Positions 37,165 to 47,560 of a stretch of 64,000 nucleotides of DNA are shown piece after piece; position 1 is the stretch's first letter, and every line of letters starts with the position of its first letter. Made by a program: the position numbers and the translations under genes. This DNA is from Margaritifera margaritifera (Eukaryota > Mollusca > Bivalvia > Unionida > Margaritiferidae): the NCBI GenBank assembly GCA_029931535.1, contig JAQPZY010001129.1:744001-808000 (forward strand), read 5' to 3'. Below the pieces are notes generated by a model that ran no database searches, was not told the origin of the DNA, and worked only from the letters and a program-made list of their open reading frames with translations.

Positions 37165-38324
37165 CCCGTACAGAAAAATCTCACCAATTCACATGAGCTG
37201 CTCATAAGCTTCGCATGAGAACCTTGTTAGAAACGTATGCAAATTGGGTAGATTTTGCAAGCTCATGTGTGCAGTTTGTTAGATCTTGTGAGCCAACGAA
37301 AAACTAACCAAATTTTCTCATGTGCAGATTTTGCTCACGTGAGAATTTGAATGTTCACATGAGAATGTATGACTTAGAAAATATTCGTTCCCCTTACATC
37401 TGACTATGTTTGAAAATAAGGCAGAGTTCTAATTTCTCACGTGAGTTAATTATGTGAGAAATTTGGACTTCGATTCTGATCAGACACAATTTAGATTTGA
37501 TCTAAGTTGGTTTATCTCATGTGAGTTAGAGACCCATCCCATTCTGCCAGCATTCTATAAAGAATTATGCTTCAAGAATTTTGCTTTCAAAAACCAAATC
37601 AAATAATAAAATAAAATCACACAAGATTAAATGTGCTTTTCCACAACTGAGACCTAATCCGGTATCGAGAAAATAACACCGGTTATTTCTGGTTATTTCC
37701 CTTGTTTACAGTCTGGAGACTGGTTTACTGATCGCAAAATATGCACATAATGTTTTGAAGACACTACAACACACAACTACCATGGTAGCCTCGCTTTCAA
37801 ACAAGCGCCATTTTTAAATTAAGCTCATTAATTCGGGAAATTTCATTGCAAGCAATACCAATATATGTGCAGCAACTGATCATAGAAACCAGGAGATAAT
37901 TTAAAATCATGGAATTATCATGTTGGTGAGTAAAATCAAAACCGTATTGCATTTTGCATTTTGGCTGCCGCTTTCGCAGCTTTGCCCCCACGATTTAATA
38001 TGTCAAATAAGATGACCTTGTAATCTTGCTCCTAACAATCGTTGAGACGATAATTTTTCAGATCATTATTATTTACTGCTGCGCCTGCCAAACTGCAGTT
38101 CTCGATGCATTAATGTTGTCAGTTATCGAGAATAGTGTGACAAGATTAGTATCCTTGATCTACCATGGTTCGTGTCCTCAACGTTAATTTTAACGCTTAT
38201 ATTATAATTTTGTGAGAAACTATTGAAATCGCCATAGAAAGTGTTCAACTATATCTGCTTAATTTATTCATAAACTCTCAAAATTCTTTGCGAGCTGCCG
38301 TTTTTCCGAGCATGTCTAAATGTG

Positions 38325-38390
38325 TCTATTTCCGGAAGTAATCGGTGGTTCGTGCCCCTGAAATAAAGGCCACGTGACGTAAGATTGGAA
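38325..38390. promoter_or_regulatory. Possible promoter-like motif cluster
   Basis: Within about 65 bp lie TTCCGGAAGT (ETS-type, palindromic core) near 38330, and CCACGTGACGTAAG near 38371, which overlaps an E-box CACGTG and a CRE/ATF-like TGACGTAA. The local sequence is GC-richer than its surroundings. Such clusters occur in animal promoters. No adjacent first exon could be shown, so this is a motif-level suggestion only. Confidence 0.25.
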
Positions 38391-38665
38391 TGTGACAATT
38401 AGGTCAATGTTTACTCTAGAAATCGATCGTGTATGATGTCCCTGTATTATTAATATTTGCATATGCAATACAAATCATTTATTTCAAACGCATATCGACT
38501 GCAATAAAACACTTATAAATAATGATGGCAAAAATATGAAAGAAAAAAAATATGATGCATTTTTTTTTTCAAGCTGTCTGATAAAATTGTCATATTTTAA
38601 GGTACTGTAAAGTTTGAAAAGATTTTTTGTTTATGCTATTTCATAACAAAGAGTTTGTTCCCTTA

Positions 38666-39228
38666 GGCCAATAAAAAAAAATATGTGTTTCCGGTCGGCC
38701 GACCATCCCTGTTTCACATTGCTGACCCTAGCACTTATCCCCCCCCCACCCAATTTTTTTTTTTTTTATATTAAATCACAATGCCAAAATTGATTTGTGC
38801 ATCTGAGCCGGTTTTGACCAGTACTTTGAAGCCCTTGAAATTTTATTTGATTTATATATAATGTTTAAAAAAACAAAAAAACAACAAAAAAAACATTTAT
38901 TATAAAAAAAAATCACATTGCTGAAATTGATTTGTGCATCTAATTGAGCCGGTTTTGCCCAATACTTTGAAGGGCAATAAATATTATTTGATTTATATAT
39001 AATGTTTTAAAAAAAAAAAAAAAAAAAAATTTTTTTATTATAAACAAAATCATATTGCTGAAATTGATTTTTGCATCTAATTGAGCCAGTTATGCCTGGT
39101 ACTTTGAAGCGCTTTAAATATTATTTGATTTATATATAATGTTTACAAAAAAAAAAAAAAAAAAAGTACCTGCCTATCCTAATTTTAAAACCAGTGCAAT
39201 AGGAAACACATATTTTTTTGTTGTTGGT
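38666..39228. repeat. Nested inverted-repeat unit with three 140-bp direct repeats
   Basis: The ends GGCCAATAAAAAAAAATATG and, inverted at the right, GACCAACAACAAAAAAATAT continue into TGTTTCC on both sides, giving an imperfect terminal inverted repeat of about 28 bp. Between them are three tandem copies (near 38787, 38919 and 39060) sharing AATTGATTTGTGCATC, GAGCCGGTTTTG and TATTTGATTTATATATAATG, separated by A-rich runs. No coding capacity; likely a nested MITE. Confidence 0.6.
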
Positions 39229-42173
39229 CTTATATTAAAATATTTCAATGAAAAATTGCATACTATATAGTTTTTCATTGGATTTATTTTTTCTAACATG
39301 ATATAATATCAATTGCATGTTATAATGACCAGATTTTTACATTGCCTTTGCTGTCTAAAAAATCTGTTTTCAGTTAACGCTAATCAAAAGGTAAAGAAAA
39401 CCAACATTTGAACAGTAGCCCTGACTTGAATGGCTAACACTCACTCCAGGGCCACAAAGTGTATGGCATGAGTAAAATTTGCCATTTTAATTGTATTTTT
39501 TCAATTTGATTTGTATTAAGTATTCGAATATGTCTTAATCAGCACTTACTGTCACTGTCAACAAATCCTAGTGACCCAGTTGATTACGTCAGGATCTCAA
39601 AACAAGCATGCGAGGTCACGAGAAACATGGACTACGAATCAAGGATAAACACGAAGTTAGGACAGTTGACGATAAATTACATGCAAGCTTGTTAATCTAA
39701 TTTCTGTTTTTGTTAGGGACTGTTTTTCTACTAGCATATCAAATTCTACAATTGTCTTCATGCAGTGAAGTTTGAACTGCAACTGAGGCAAGTTCAGAAG
39801 TCATATACATGTAGGTATGCTTCTAATTTTTATACTTTTAATTTTTCAAAGAATACGGCATTGAATCTATTTAAAAGGTTATAAGGTGTAAAGTGACTAA
39901 TTTCATATTGTTTTTTTTTTGTTTTTTGTTTAAAGACGTAAAGTACCAAACATTTGACATATGATGTTTCAACTTTCAAACTGGATGGTCATGAATAACA
40001 CTTACAGATGTTTCTAAGACTTATGAAGTGATTTTCGAATGTTGAATTAAACAAAAAAAAAATGCCTTTGCCAAACAGGTAAATAATCACATTTGTTGTC
40101 CAGGTTACATAGTACATGTTGCTGCATGTAATCTATTTCAGTGGATGATACTTGAATCATACAAGAAGCAGGGAAGGATTTAGGATTTTATTCTGAGAGG
40201 ATTTGTTTAGAAGAGGTGGTTCAGTGTAATTCAAATGGATAACATTCTTGTTTTTCACCTCATAGTGTACGATTTTAACAGATGGGGAGGGGGAACCTTT
40301 AACCACCTTACAACATTCCCCCTTCCCAAAATGGATTTCTATATGGAAGTGAAGTAAAAAGTCTAAACCCATGCAGAAAAAAAGTGAAGATTTCCCACAT
40401 ATTCAAGAAAGCGGCTGTGAGAGATTCCTTTGACTGAAGAGTTTGCCTTTCTGTGTACCACATATTCGAGAAAGCGACTGTGTAAGAGATTCCTTAGACT
40501 GAAGAGCTTGCCTTTCTGTGTATCAGCCTGAATTTTCTAGAATCTTTCCTTAATAATACAATGGATATGATCTAGATCATACATCCACTGTCTCCTTAAT
40601 TTGCTCCACGTGCAACAATTTTGCAAGGAACGCAGTATGCTTAATTTAAAAAAGACAACGTAACAGCTAATGAAATATATTTTGTGTACAGAGTGTTTTA
40701 CAAAAGAAATTGAACAGAATATCAGTACACATTGGTACTCTAGAGGTTTCATTTTAACAAACTTTTAAATGTTATGATGGAAACTACTGATATATTGCAC
40801 AAGTGTACAAAATAATGTTTAACTTTGATAAATACAGTTTTAAGCAATTATGATAAATATTGTTTCAAACAATTATGAATTTGTATTCATTCCTTCCCAC
40901 GTCGTTTCCTTTTATTTATTCAGATTTTAGGGATCCCCACTGAAATTGTATGATTAACAGTAAACAAGCAGGAGTATGTGTAATGAGTTCTAGAAAGTTT
41001 GCATATGTAGAACAAGATACATGACTCAAAATTAGGATTTTTTTCACTAACCCACAGGATCACCAAAATCATATTTTCATTGATCCTGTCTAACTTTCAC
41101 TGATCTTGCTAAAATCAAACAGAAGCCAGTTCAGTTTCTAATTCAACATTTATTATTCATTAACATCAACTCAAAACAATAACTGTATTTCACCAACAAC
41201 ACAGTCTCTGCTGTGTCACACTTTAGCTATTAGTGTCCATTTTCCCAGCATTTCTGGTACTTTCTTAGTCTCTTATGTTCATCATATGTGATTGCGCTCC
41301 CTTGTCATCTAATTTTTGCCATTTCGGTGGCAGCTGCACACCTTGCAAATACTTCTACATGTTTACAATTGTCAGTGCATAATACACTGAATGTTTATCA
41401 ACAACAATATAAATATTAAAACATTGTTTGGTATAAGTCAATAAAAGCAACCTTTTCCGATTGGTCAATGCTGGCCCGAGACCCTATGCCTTTTGTTATC
41501 ATCAGTAATGAAATCAGTGATTGGATGTAGTACACCTAGCTGGTTTCATGTGCATCAAGACCATTGCTTTCACAATAATCACGCTAATTTGCTTGATGAG
41601 TGAATGAGTGTTTTACACCTGCCCATTTGTGCTGCGAGCATTTATTGTATCATAATGCATGTGATATAATAATTACAATAATTGAAAATCATTATTATCA
41701 CATATTTATATACGGCTTGTCTTTTTTCTCATGTGAGAAACCTCACAAAAACATGCATAATTGAACTTGAATATGCTCATCTTCACTAGATTTTAATATC
41801 ACTTTGAAAATCTCTTTATTGCTGCTAAATAAGTTTTATTATAGGAACTTGGTTCTTTTTAATTCTTGTCAAAAATATTTATCAAATACAAATAAAATCC
41901 TAGTCATTTTTTTTTCCTATTGCTCACGTGAGCAAACTCTTGCTTACATTAACCATTCCTGCTCATGTGATTTTCACATGAGCAGACTTGCTCACGTGAG
42001 CAAGGTCTTGCTCATATTAACAATTCCTGCTCATGTGATTTTCAGATTTTGTTAGATTCTATTGCTCATGTGAGTTCTACCTAATTTGCATGTTAAAATG
42101 CACATGAGACTAACATGAGTTAGATCTCACGTGAGAATCTTATGTGCAAAAGGTTAGCCAAATTTGGTGTGGG

Positions 42174-42515
42174 TAAACTACAAGACAAACAGGACACTAA
42201 CTCTAACAAGTATGGCAGGAATCAAGTGATTTATTGATATGTGCATCTTCAGGTGATGACCATATTATTTTATAACTTTCATGGTTTTCCATCAAAAACT
42301 GCAGGAATAATTGTGCTAATAAGATTGGGACAAAAAGGTCAATAACTGTAACAAAAATTGTTGGAGCAAAGTGATTCATTGATACATGCATCTTCAATTA
42401 TGACCTTAATATTTACCAAGTTTCATGGCAATCCATCAAAAACTGCAGGATTAGCTGTGCTAACAAGACTGTGCCAGACAGAAGGACAGACAGAGACATG
42501 AAGATTAATATTACT
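42174..42515 (+). repeat. Tandem-core array, right part, with ACAG tail
   Basis: Continues the array of 36280-37164 in register and contains two more units. It ends with CCAGACAGAAGGACAGACAG near 42475-42495, an ACAG-type tail as in pearl elements. Confidence 0.85.
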
Positions 42516-42556
42516 ATACACAGGCAGAGGGTATAAAAATTATTGTCAATACCCAC

Positions 42557-42871
42557 CTTTGAGAGACATAAATATAGGATCACTCCCTTCGATATCCAAG
42601 GAGGTAGGTGTGGGTGAAATTTTTGAGATGGGTAGAGAACCCCACTGTTCTAAAAACTTTTCACTGAATTCATATAGCTCCTCTAGAATCTGGTCATCAT
42701 GCAATGAAGACTTAGAGTTATTATTATACAGTGATGGATCTGGATTTATGAAGATACTGGCCCCTGTTACAGGGTGGTGAGATAAAAATTCCTTGTCAAA
42801 GGGATTTGTTTCAAATGGACAATGCAGTTCTGGCTCTTCTCCTTCCGAAAGGGTACTTTTCTTTCTTTGTT
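42557..42871 (-). CDS. Exon of unidentified coiled-coil host gene (third seen)
   Basis: Minus-strand exon of 315 bp. The acceptor is a T-rich tract ending in TTTAG just before 42871; the donor is AAAG followed by GTGGGT from 42556. The frame is fixed by its neighbours: one base comes from the exon at 44266-44338, and one base is left over for the exon at 32168-32322. The product starts QRKKSTLSEGEEPELH. It contains NPFDKEFLSHHPVTGASIF, an acidic helix HDDQILEELYEFSEKFLEQW, and ends at DPIFMSLK. About 105 residues are free of stops. The composition is acidic, Ser- and Glu-rich, unlike the transposon remnants around it. Family not recognised; a centrosomal or cytoskeletal scaffold would be a guess from the coiled coils only. 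Confidence 0.8.
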
Positions 42872-43437
42872 CTAAAAAAAAAAAATTAACACACCAGTAT
42901 ATCAAATATGATCCATTTTGACAGGATTTAAAATTTGCTTTTGTTCAGTTTTTTTAATTGTGCATATCATATATGTAGGGAGAGAACAATTTTAGTTGTG
43001 AGAACTTTTCTCCAATCTTATTACTAATTATCTGGCAATGAAACATTTTTAAACAAAATTTAACCAGATTTAAAGACAGTGTTTTATATACAGTAAATCA
43101 CAGAGTCTTCATAAACTAGAAATGTTTCACAAATTTGTTAAAAGAACTAAATTCAACAACATTTTATTTACAATGAATGATAGGTTATACATGATATGTA
43201 TTGCCGAAGTACAAGTCAAAATAAATGTTCAGAATTTACTGAACTTATGGAAAAAACATAAAGACACTAACAGCAGTAATATGGATGCTGATGAAGCAGG
43301 AGTCCTATGACTATCGACCCAAATTTATTTAAACTACAAACCATTCACTTAATTATGTATTGAAACTTAAGTTAAGTTATGAGAGAAAACCTATTTTTAA
43401 AACTAACTATTCTGAATGCTAATAGTGATGGCAAGTA
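42872..43437. other. Host-gene intron, unassigned
   Basis: Between two exons; AT-rich, without element signatures. The 62-codon plus-strand frame at 43122-43310 is antisense to the gene and shows no domain. Confidence 0.5.
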
Positions 43438-43612
43438 CTACAATAATGGATGAAAATTCTTTGTAATATCAGAGAATTTCATTTTTGATTTACAGTTACA
43501 ACTAGACTCCTTGCATAAGTGACTCAAATTTTGTTGAAAATAAAATTTACAATTATATATGATAATGTATACCTTATCAACAGAATACTTTGAAGCATGC
43601 ATGTGTTGCATA

Positions 43613-43833
43613 TCTACCATATGTACTCACGTATAATCCAGGTCCAAATGCAAATAACATAGACTCTGATCTTGTGTCGCATAATGTGCCAGCAGATCAG
43701 GGTCTATGTTGTTTGTTCTATTGATTAGTCCTTACAAACTGCATAGACCCACATCTGCCGGCGCATTATGTGATCGCAGATCTGGGTTTATGCAGTTTAC
43801 AGTTGGTATCGGCTTATACGCAAGTACATACAG
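43613..43833. mobile_element. MITE with TATACTCGCGTATAAGCC-type ends, copy a
   Basis: The outer ends are TACCATATGTACTCACGTATAATCC and, inverted, the TCGGCTTATACGCAAGTACATA region. The interior contains two internal hairpins: AACATAGACTCTGATCT with CAGATCAGGGTCTATGTT, and CATAGACCCACATCTGCCGG with its partner ending in TATGCAG. No coding capacity. A diverged third copy is at 26658-26882. Confidence 0.75.
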
Positions 43834-44017
43834 TTCTACAATAATGGATGAAAATCTTTTGTAATATTGGAGAATTTCATTTTAGATTTACAGTTACAAC
43901 TAGACTCCTTACATAAGTGACTCAAATATTGTTGAAAATAAAATTTACAATTATACATGTATATGATGATGTATACCTTATTAACAGAATACATTGAAGC
44001 ATGCATGTGTTGCGTAT

Positions 44018-44240
44018 CTACCGTTTATACTCGCGTATAAGCCGGGTCCAAATGCAAACAACATAGACCTTGATCTGCCGTTGATAATGTGCTGGCAGAT
44101 CAGGGTCTATGTTGTTTGTTCTATTGATTAGTCCTTACAAACTACATAGATCCAGATCTGTCGGCGCATTATGCGACAGCAGATCTGGGTCTATGCAGTT
44201 TGCAGTTGGTATCGGCTTATACGCGAGCATATATGGTAGT
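44018..44240. mobile_element. MITE, copy b, next to a splice donor
   Basis: Same structure as copy a but with better-kept ends: TACCGTTTATACTCGCGTATAA on the left and GCTTATACGCGAGCATATATGGTA on the right. Its right end is only about 25 bp from the GT donor (44264-44265) of the exon at 44266-44338, so in transcript sense it lies immediately inside the intron. Confidence 0.8.
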
Positions 44241-44265
44241 TACTGAGGATAGCTTTTTGAAATAC

Positions 44266-44338
44266 CTTTTCTTTCTTCATACAACTGATGAAAAGGATCT
44301 GGGTCTTTTGTTGCTTTTGTATGGCTGGAACCTTGTTG
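44266..44338 (-). CDS. Exon of unidentified coiled-coil host gene (second seen)
   Basis: Minus-strand exon of 73 bp. The acceptor is TTTTATTCACAG before 44338, and the donor AAAAG followed by GTATTT begins at 44265. It starts in phase 0, matching the phase-0 end of the exon at 53060-53177. It encodes QQGSSHTKATKDPDPFHQLY followed by EERK, with one base left that completes Glu with the next exon. Too short to identify, but the splice sites, the frame and agreement with both neighbours support it. Confidence 0.75.
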
Positions 44339-44811
44339 CTGTGAATAAAATGGAATAATTTTTACCAAGACATTAAAACATTACAACATTTGTTTACAGT
44401 TGTCAAACTAGCTTTCAAGTAAATATCATTGCATACTGCTCCAAGAGGTACTCAGAGGTGGGTGGGTGGGGGTGCTGAGTGTGGGGGAGAACAAACAATT
44501 TATGAAATGATGTCTCGCCTGCTCCAACCTGCACTAAAAAATCAATGGGCTTTGTTTTATCTACCAGGGCAGCATATATGCTGGGTTTGTTAAAGTATTA
44601 CAGTATGACTCAAGTTATTTAAAAGAAACACTTTTGCTTTAGTGGACCAGTGTCCTTGGCATTTGACCTTTAGATCCCAAAATCTTCCAATCTTTGTCTT
44701 CTAAAGGGCAACCAATCTGCAAAGATTGGTGAAGGCATGTAGAGGAGAACTCAAGTTATCATACTTACTCCAGTTAAGCAAACTGTTAACCAAGAGATGG
44801 ACAGTTTTGAT
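44339..44811. other. Host-gene intron, unassigned
   Basis: Starts the roughly 8.7-kb intron between the exons at 44266-44338 and 53060-53177. A G-rich GGTGGGTGGGTGGGGGTG tract lies near 44458. No element ends were seen. Confidence 0.5.
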
Positions 44812-44985
44812 ATTGTTAGTTTTAACTGCACTTTTAACACATTATTGGCTACATCATGCTGAGGAGATGGGAGCTAAGTGCCTTTTCAAAGGATACACTA
44901 AAGAAGCCAACCCAGGCTGGCCTGAACCTGCGACCTTTGGATTACAAATCCAACACTCTACCAAATGAGCTACAATGGCTCCCCG
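44812..44985 (-). mobile_element. tRNA(Thr)-derived SINE, copy 3
   Basis: The best-preserved of the three copies. The minus strand begins GGAGCCATTGTAGCTCATTTGG; the anticodon arm TTGGA-TTTGTAA-TCCAA has a perfect 5-bp stem with TGT (Thr) at the anticodon position; the B-box region reads GGTTCAGGCC. The body and 3' end match 13555-13762 and 18575-18765. Confidence 0.85.
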
Positions 44986-45479
44986 AGAGATGGACAAACA
45001 GATGGACAATCGGCAACAGCATAATATACACAGTTATACATGAGGTGGATTAAAGTTTTTCAAAAAACTCTGAAATATTATCTGAATATGTAAACCTTGG
45101 TTGGAAAACCATGTGATGGCTATCTGAAACACTGTAAAGTCTACATACATTGGTGTTCAAGAACCAAGAAAATAACACAAGTGGCCCAAGTGGACCTGAT
45201 ACCACTCATCTAGCGTACATTAGTCTACAAGGAAATTGCCTTTGCTGAAACACACCCATGTTTGGATAATTTCCACCTACGGTATATGGTAGAACTGGTG
45301 TTTTCTGACATGTTAAACTGTGTTTCTACTTTGAGTAACTTCAGCTGGAGAAGGTGGTGGTGCACTGGCATCTTATCTTAGTATGAATGTGAAAGGTATT
45401 CATGCTAGGACCCTACCTATCATACCTGGTCTGCTGTGGTAAGACAATTTTGGAGAGGAAGTTTAATAGGTTTTTTTTA
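44986..45479. other. Host-gene intron, unassigned
   Basis: No element or coding sequence was recognised. Confidence 0.45.
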
Positions 45480-46055
45480 CATTAGTAACTGCTTGCCATA
45501 CCAGAGGTTTTTCACCCAGTTGCTATTGGAACTACCCTGGTTATAACTTGGTTAGCCCATGTCCTAAGAAAATTTCCTTTCAAGTTTGTGCAAAATCAGT
45601 CAGGATGTTCTGAGGAAGAAGTTGAAAATAGGTTTTCCAAATGTCTGCTATGGAGACCACACCAGTGCTAAGGGAAGCCATGTCAGACACAATGTTGTAT
45701 ATGTCCTAAGAAATACTCCTACCAAGCTCGATTGAAATTGGCTCAGCTGTTCTTGGAAAGAAGTCAAAAATAAGTTTTCCCCCTGGTTGCTAAGGAAGCA
45801 ACATTATTGCTAGGGGAGCCACTCTGTACATAAATTTGATAGAGCATGTCCTAACAAATATTCATACCAAGCTTGATCAAAAATTGCTCAGCCATTCTGA
45901 AGATGAAAATTGGTTTTCCATATGGTTACAAAGGAAGCCACAGTTGCTAGGGGAGCCATCCCAAATACAATTTTAACAGCATGTCCTAACAAATATCTCT
46001 AAGTTTGATTGAAATTGGCTCAGCGGTTCTTGAGAAGATGAAATGAAGTTTTTTG
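45480..46055 (+). repeat. Tandem-core array, four units of about 140 bp
   Basis: Units recur near 45558, 45705, 45848 and 45981 with CATGTCCTAA(G/C)AAATAT, AAGCTTGATTGAAATTGGCTCAG and TTCTTGAGAAGATGAAAA-like blocks. The array is cut off at about 46055, where the DIRS terminal sequence begins. Confidence 0.75.
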
Positions 46056-46400
46056 AGGGGAAAAACTAATTTTAATTATGTAATACTTACCCATCACTAT
46101 TACATAGCTTACTCTTTTTCATGATGTAAAACCTCATCCGTTTGATGTGAATACATTATCCCACAGAGTGAAGAATTATCAATAGGACACAGTCCACTCA
46201 TGCACAGAACAGTCATCTTTTTCATGGATGATGATTACACCAGGACATCAGAGTGGGATAGGAGGAGGGGATTCAGCAATAGCAATGGTTAAATATTACA
46301 TAATTAAAATTAGCTGTGCCCCCAAAAAACCTACATTTTCATAGCAGTGAAACATAACCCCTTGCTATTGCATAGTTGAATTTGTCTGTTAGGTGGGTTG
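46056..46400. repeat. DIRS copy 2 terminal region with inverted repeat
   Basis: CTAATTTTAATTATGTAATA at 46066-46085 and its exact inverse at 46294-46313 form a 20-bp perfect inverted repeat, with further matches on both sides (CACTATTACATAGC against TGCTATTGCATAG). DIRS elements end in inverted terminal repeats plus an internal region complementary to the ends, used in forming circular intermediates. This is the right place, just 3' of the recombinase, for such a structure. Confidence 0.65.
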
Positions 46401-46429
46401 GTTGATGTGTTAAAACTTCTCAAAAACAG

Positions 46430-47530
46430 AGAAAAATGGAATGTACTCACCATTTGGGGGAGAGGTCCACTTTAACGTATGTTGGTGTTTCTCTGGGCCA
46501 CATGTTGCGCCGCAACTATGGGTCCCAGAGGAAAATGTACAGCACTCTGTTGCACTCATGAGTTGAGGTAGAAGGAGAAGGTAGTATCTGATTGCCAAAA
46601 TGCTGCCTTCATGACATCCTCCATGAAAGAATTTAAGCAGATCCATGAGGCAGTGATGGTTTGAACCTCATGGCCTTTTAGTTTCATAAAAGAAAGGTCT
46701 CTATCGATAAAGGACTGCTAAGCTCTTTTGATGGTAGTGACAATCCACCATGAAATGGCGTCAGCTGAAATATCAATGGAGCCCTTATGAGGAAGAAAAA
46801 GATGCTTTCAACCCTTCCTTTTCCCTCTGGAAGCATTGATATACAAACACAGTGTCCCAACAGGGCATAAAAGCCTATATTGATCATCCCCAGCACAGAT
46901 TTGACTGAGACTGGGGATCTCTATAGGTAGTGGAACTACTGAAGGTAATTAATTTTTAGCTAAAAATCTTGGCAAAGAAAAGAAATGAATTCATAACTGC
47001 CAATAAACCAGAGACAGCCAGTGTTGATAGACAAGGCATGAAGTTTGCTCTGTCTTCCATTAGACACCAAGGTGAGTACAAACACAGTCTTGAGTGTAAG
47101 GTTCTAGAAGGAAGCTTCATATGTTTTTGTTTTTTTAAAGACCACAAAACACAAGACAGATTCCATCTGGGCATAAGAGAGCAGGAGACAGGTCTCTGCA
47201 GTTCAAAATACTTAATGATGCAAGGTGCAAATTCAAACCAATTGCCATGCCCTGAGAGAATTTAAGTGTGTTGGAAATGGCAGCTCTATAGCCCTTGATA
47301 GTCGAAAGTGAACATCCTTTATTCTTGAAAAGAAACAAAAGGAAATCAGCCACTGAACTCACAGATGGACAGCTAGGATATATGTGTTTTGTACTGCACC
47401 AACCACAGAAGATTCTCCACCTGGCATCATAGACCTTGGATGTAGAATCTCTCCTGGCCTGAATGACACAACTGGCAACCCAGCCCAAAACTTGTTCTGG
47501 TGGATAGATCGCTTGAGATGAGTCTAGCAT
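46430..47530 (-). pseudogene. DIRS copy 2 tyrosine recombinase, defective
   Basis: Read on the minus strand. The N-terminal SAM-like domain is open at 47530-47135 and includes WRIFCGWCSTKHIYP and GYRAAISNTLKFS. The catalytic domain follows after frameshifts: the Arg box region SNGRQSKLHALS near 47050; a CPVGTLCLYINASRG block near 46860; GHEVQ near 46670, where the second Arg of the expected HxxR is Gln; an AAFW near 46595; and the FYL tyrosine near 46569. Two or three stops interrupt it. Such recombinases insert DIRS circles into the genome; this one should be inactive. It lies in antisense-free orientation relative to the host gene (same strand), inside its 8.7-kb intron. Confidence 0.8.
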
Positions 47531-47560
47531 GAACAGATAGGAGTGGGGTTCAGGGGGGTG

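Larger units (their letters stand above)
37165..42173. mobile_element. 5.0-kb TA-flanked insertion with palindrome-rich ends
   Basis: The insertion interrupts a repeat unit: left flank GCATTA, right flank TAAACTACAAGACAA, which together restore the unit sequence with one TA. The duplicated TA lies at 37163-37164 and 42174-42175. The ends CCCGTACAGAAA and TTTGGTGTGGG are short imperfect inverted repeats. Both terminal 400-500 bp (37180-37540 and 41720-42150) are crowded with palindromes of the type CTCACGTGAG or CTCATGTGAG. The 4-kb middle has no long open frame or recognisable transposase; it contains a nested MITE-like unit (38666-39228) and a GC-richer segment (37930-38400). The superfamily is unknown; TA duplication fits mariner-like or several other DDE groups. 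Confidence 0.75.
43438..44240. repeat. 398-bp tandem duplication carrying a MITE in each copy
   Basis: CTACAATAATGGATGAAAA begins at 43438 and again at 43836, and the sequences run in parallel for the full unit with few differences. Each unit has about 175 bp of unique intron sequence followed by a MITE (next entries). So the MITE inserted first and the intron segment was then duplicated. Confidence 0.9.

Noticed and set aside
37165..42173. piggyBac assignment from TTACCC...GGGTAA-like ends
   Set aside because: piggyBac needs TTAA on both sides. The left flank is TTAC, and the flanking repeat unit is restored with TA, not TTAA.
42559..42780. Plus-strand open frame opposite the 42557-42871 exon
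   Set aside because: Shadow of the minus-strand coding exon; the minus strand has the splice sites and matching phases.
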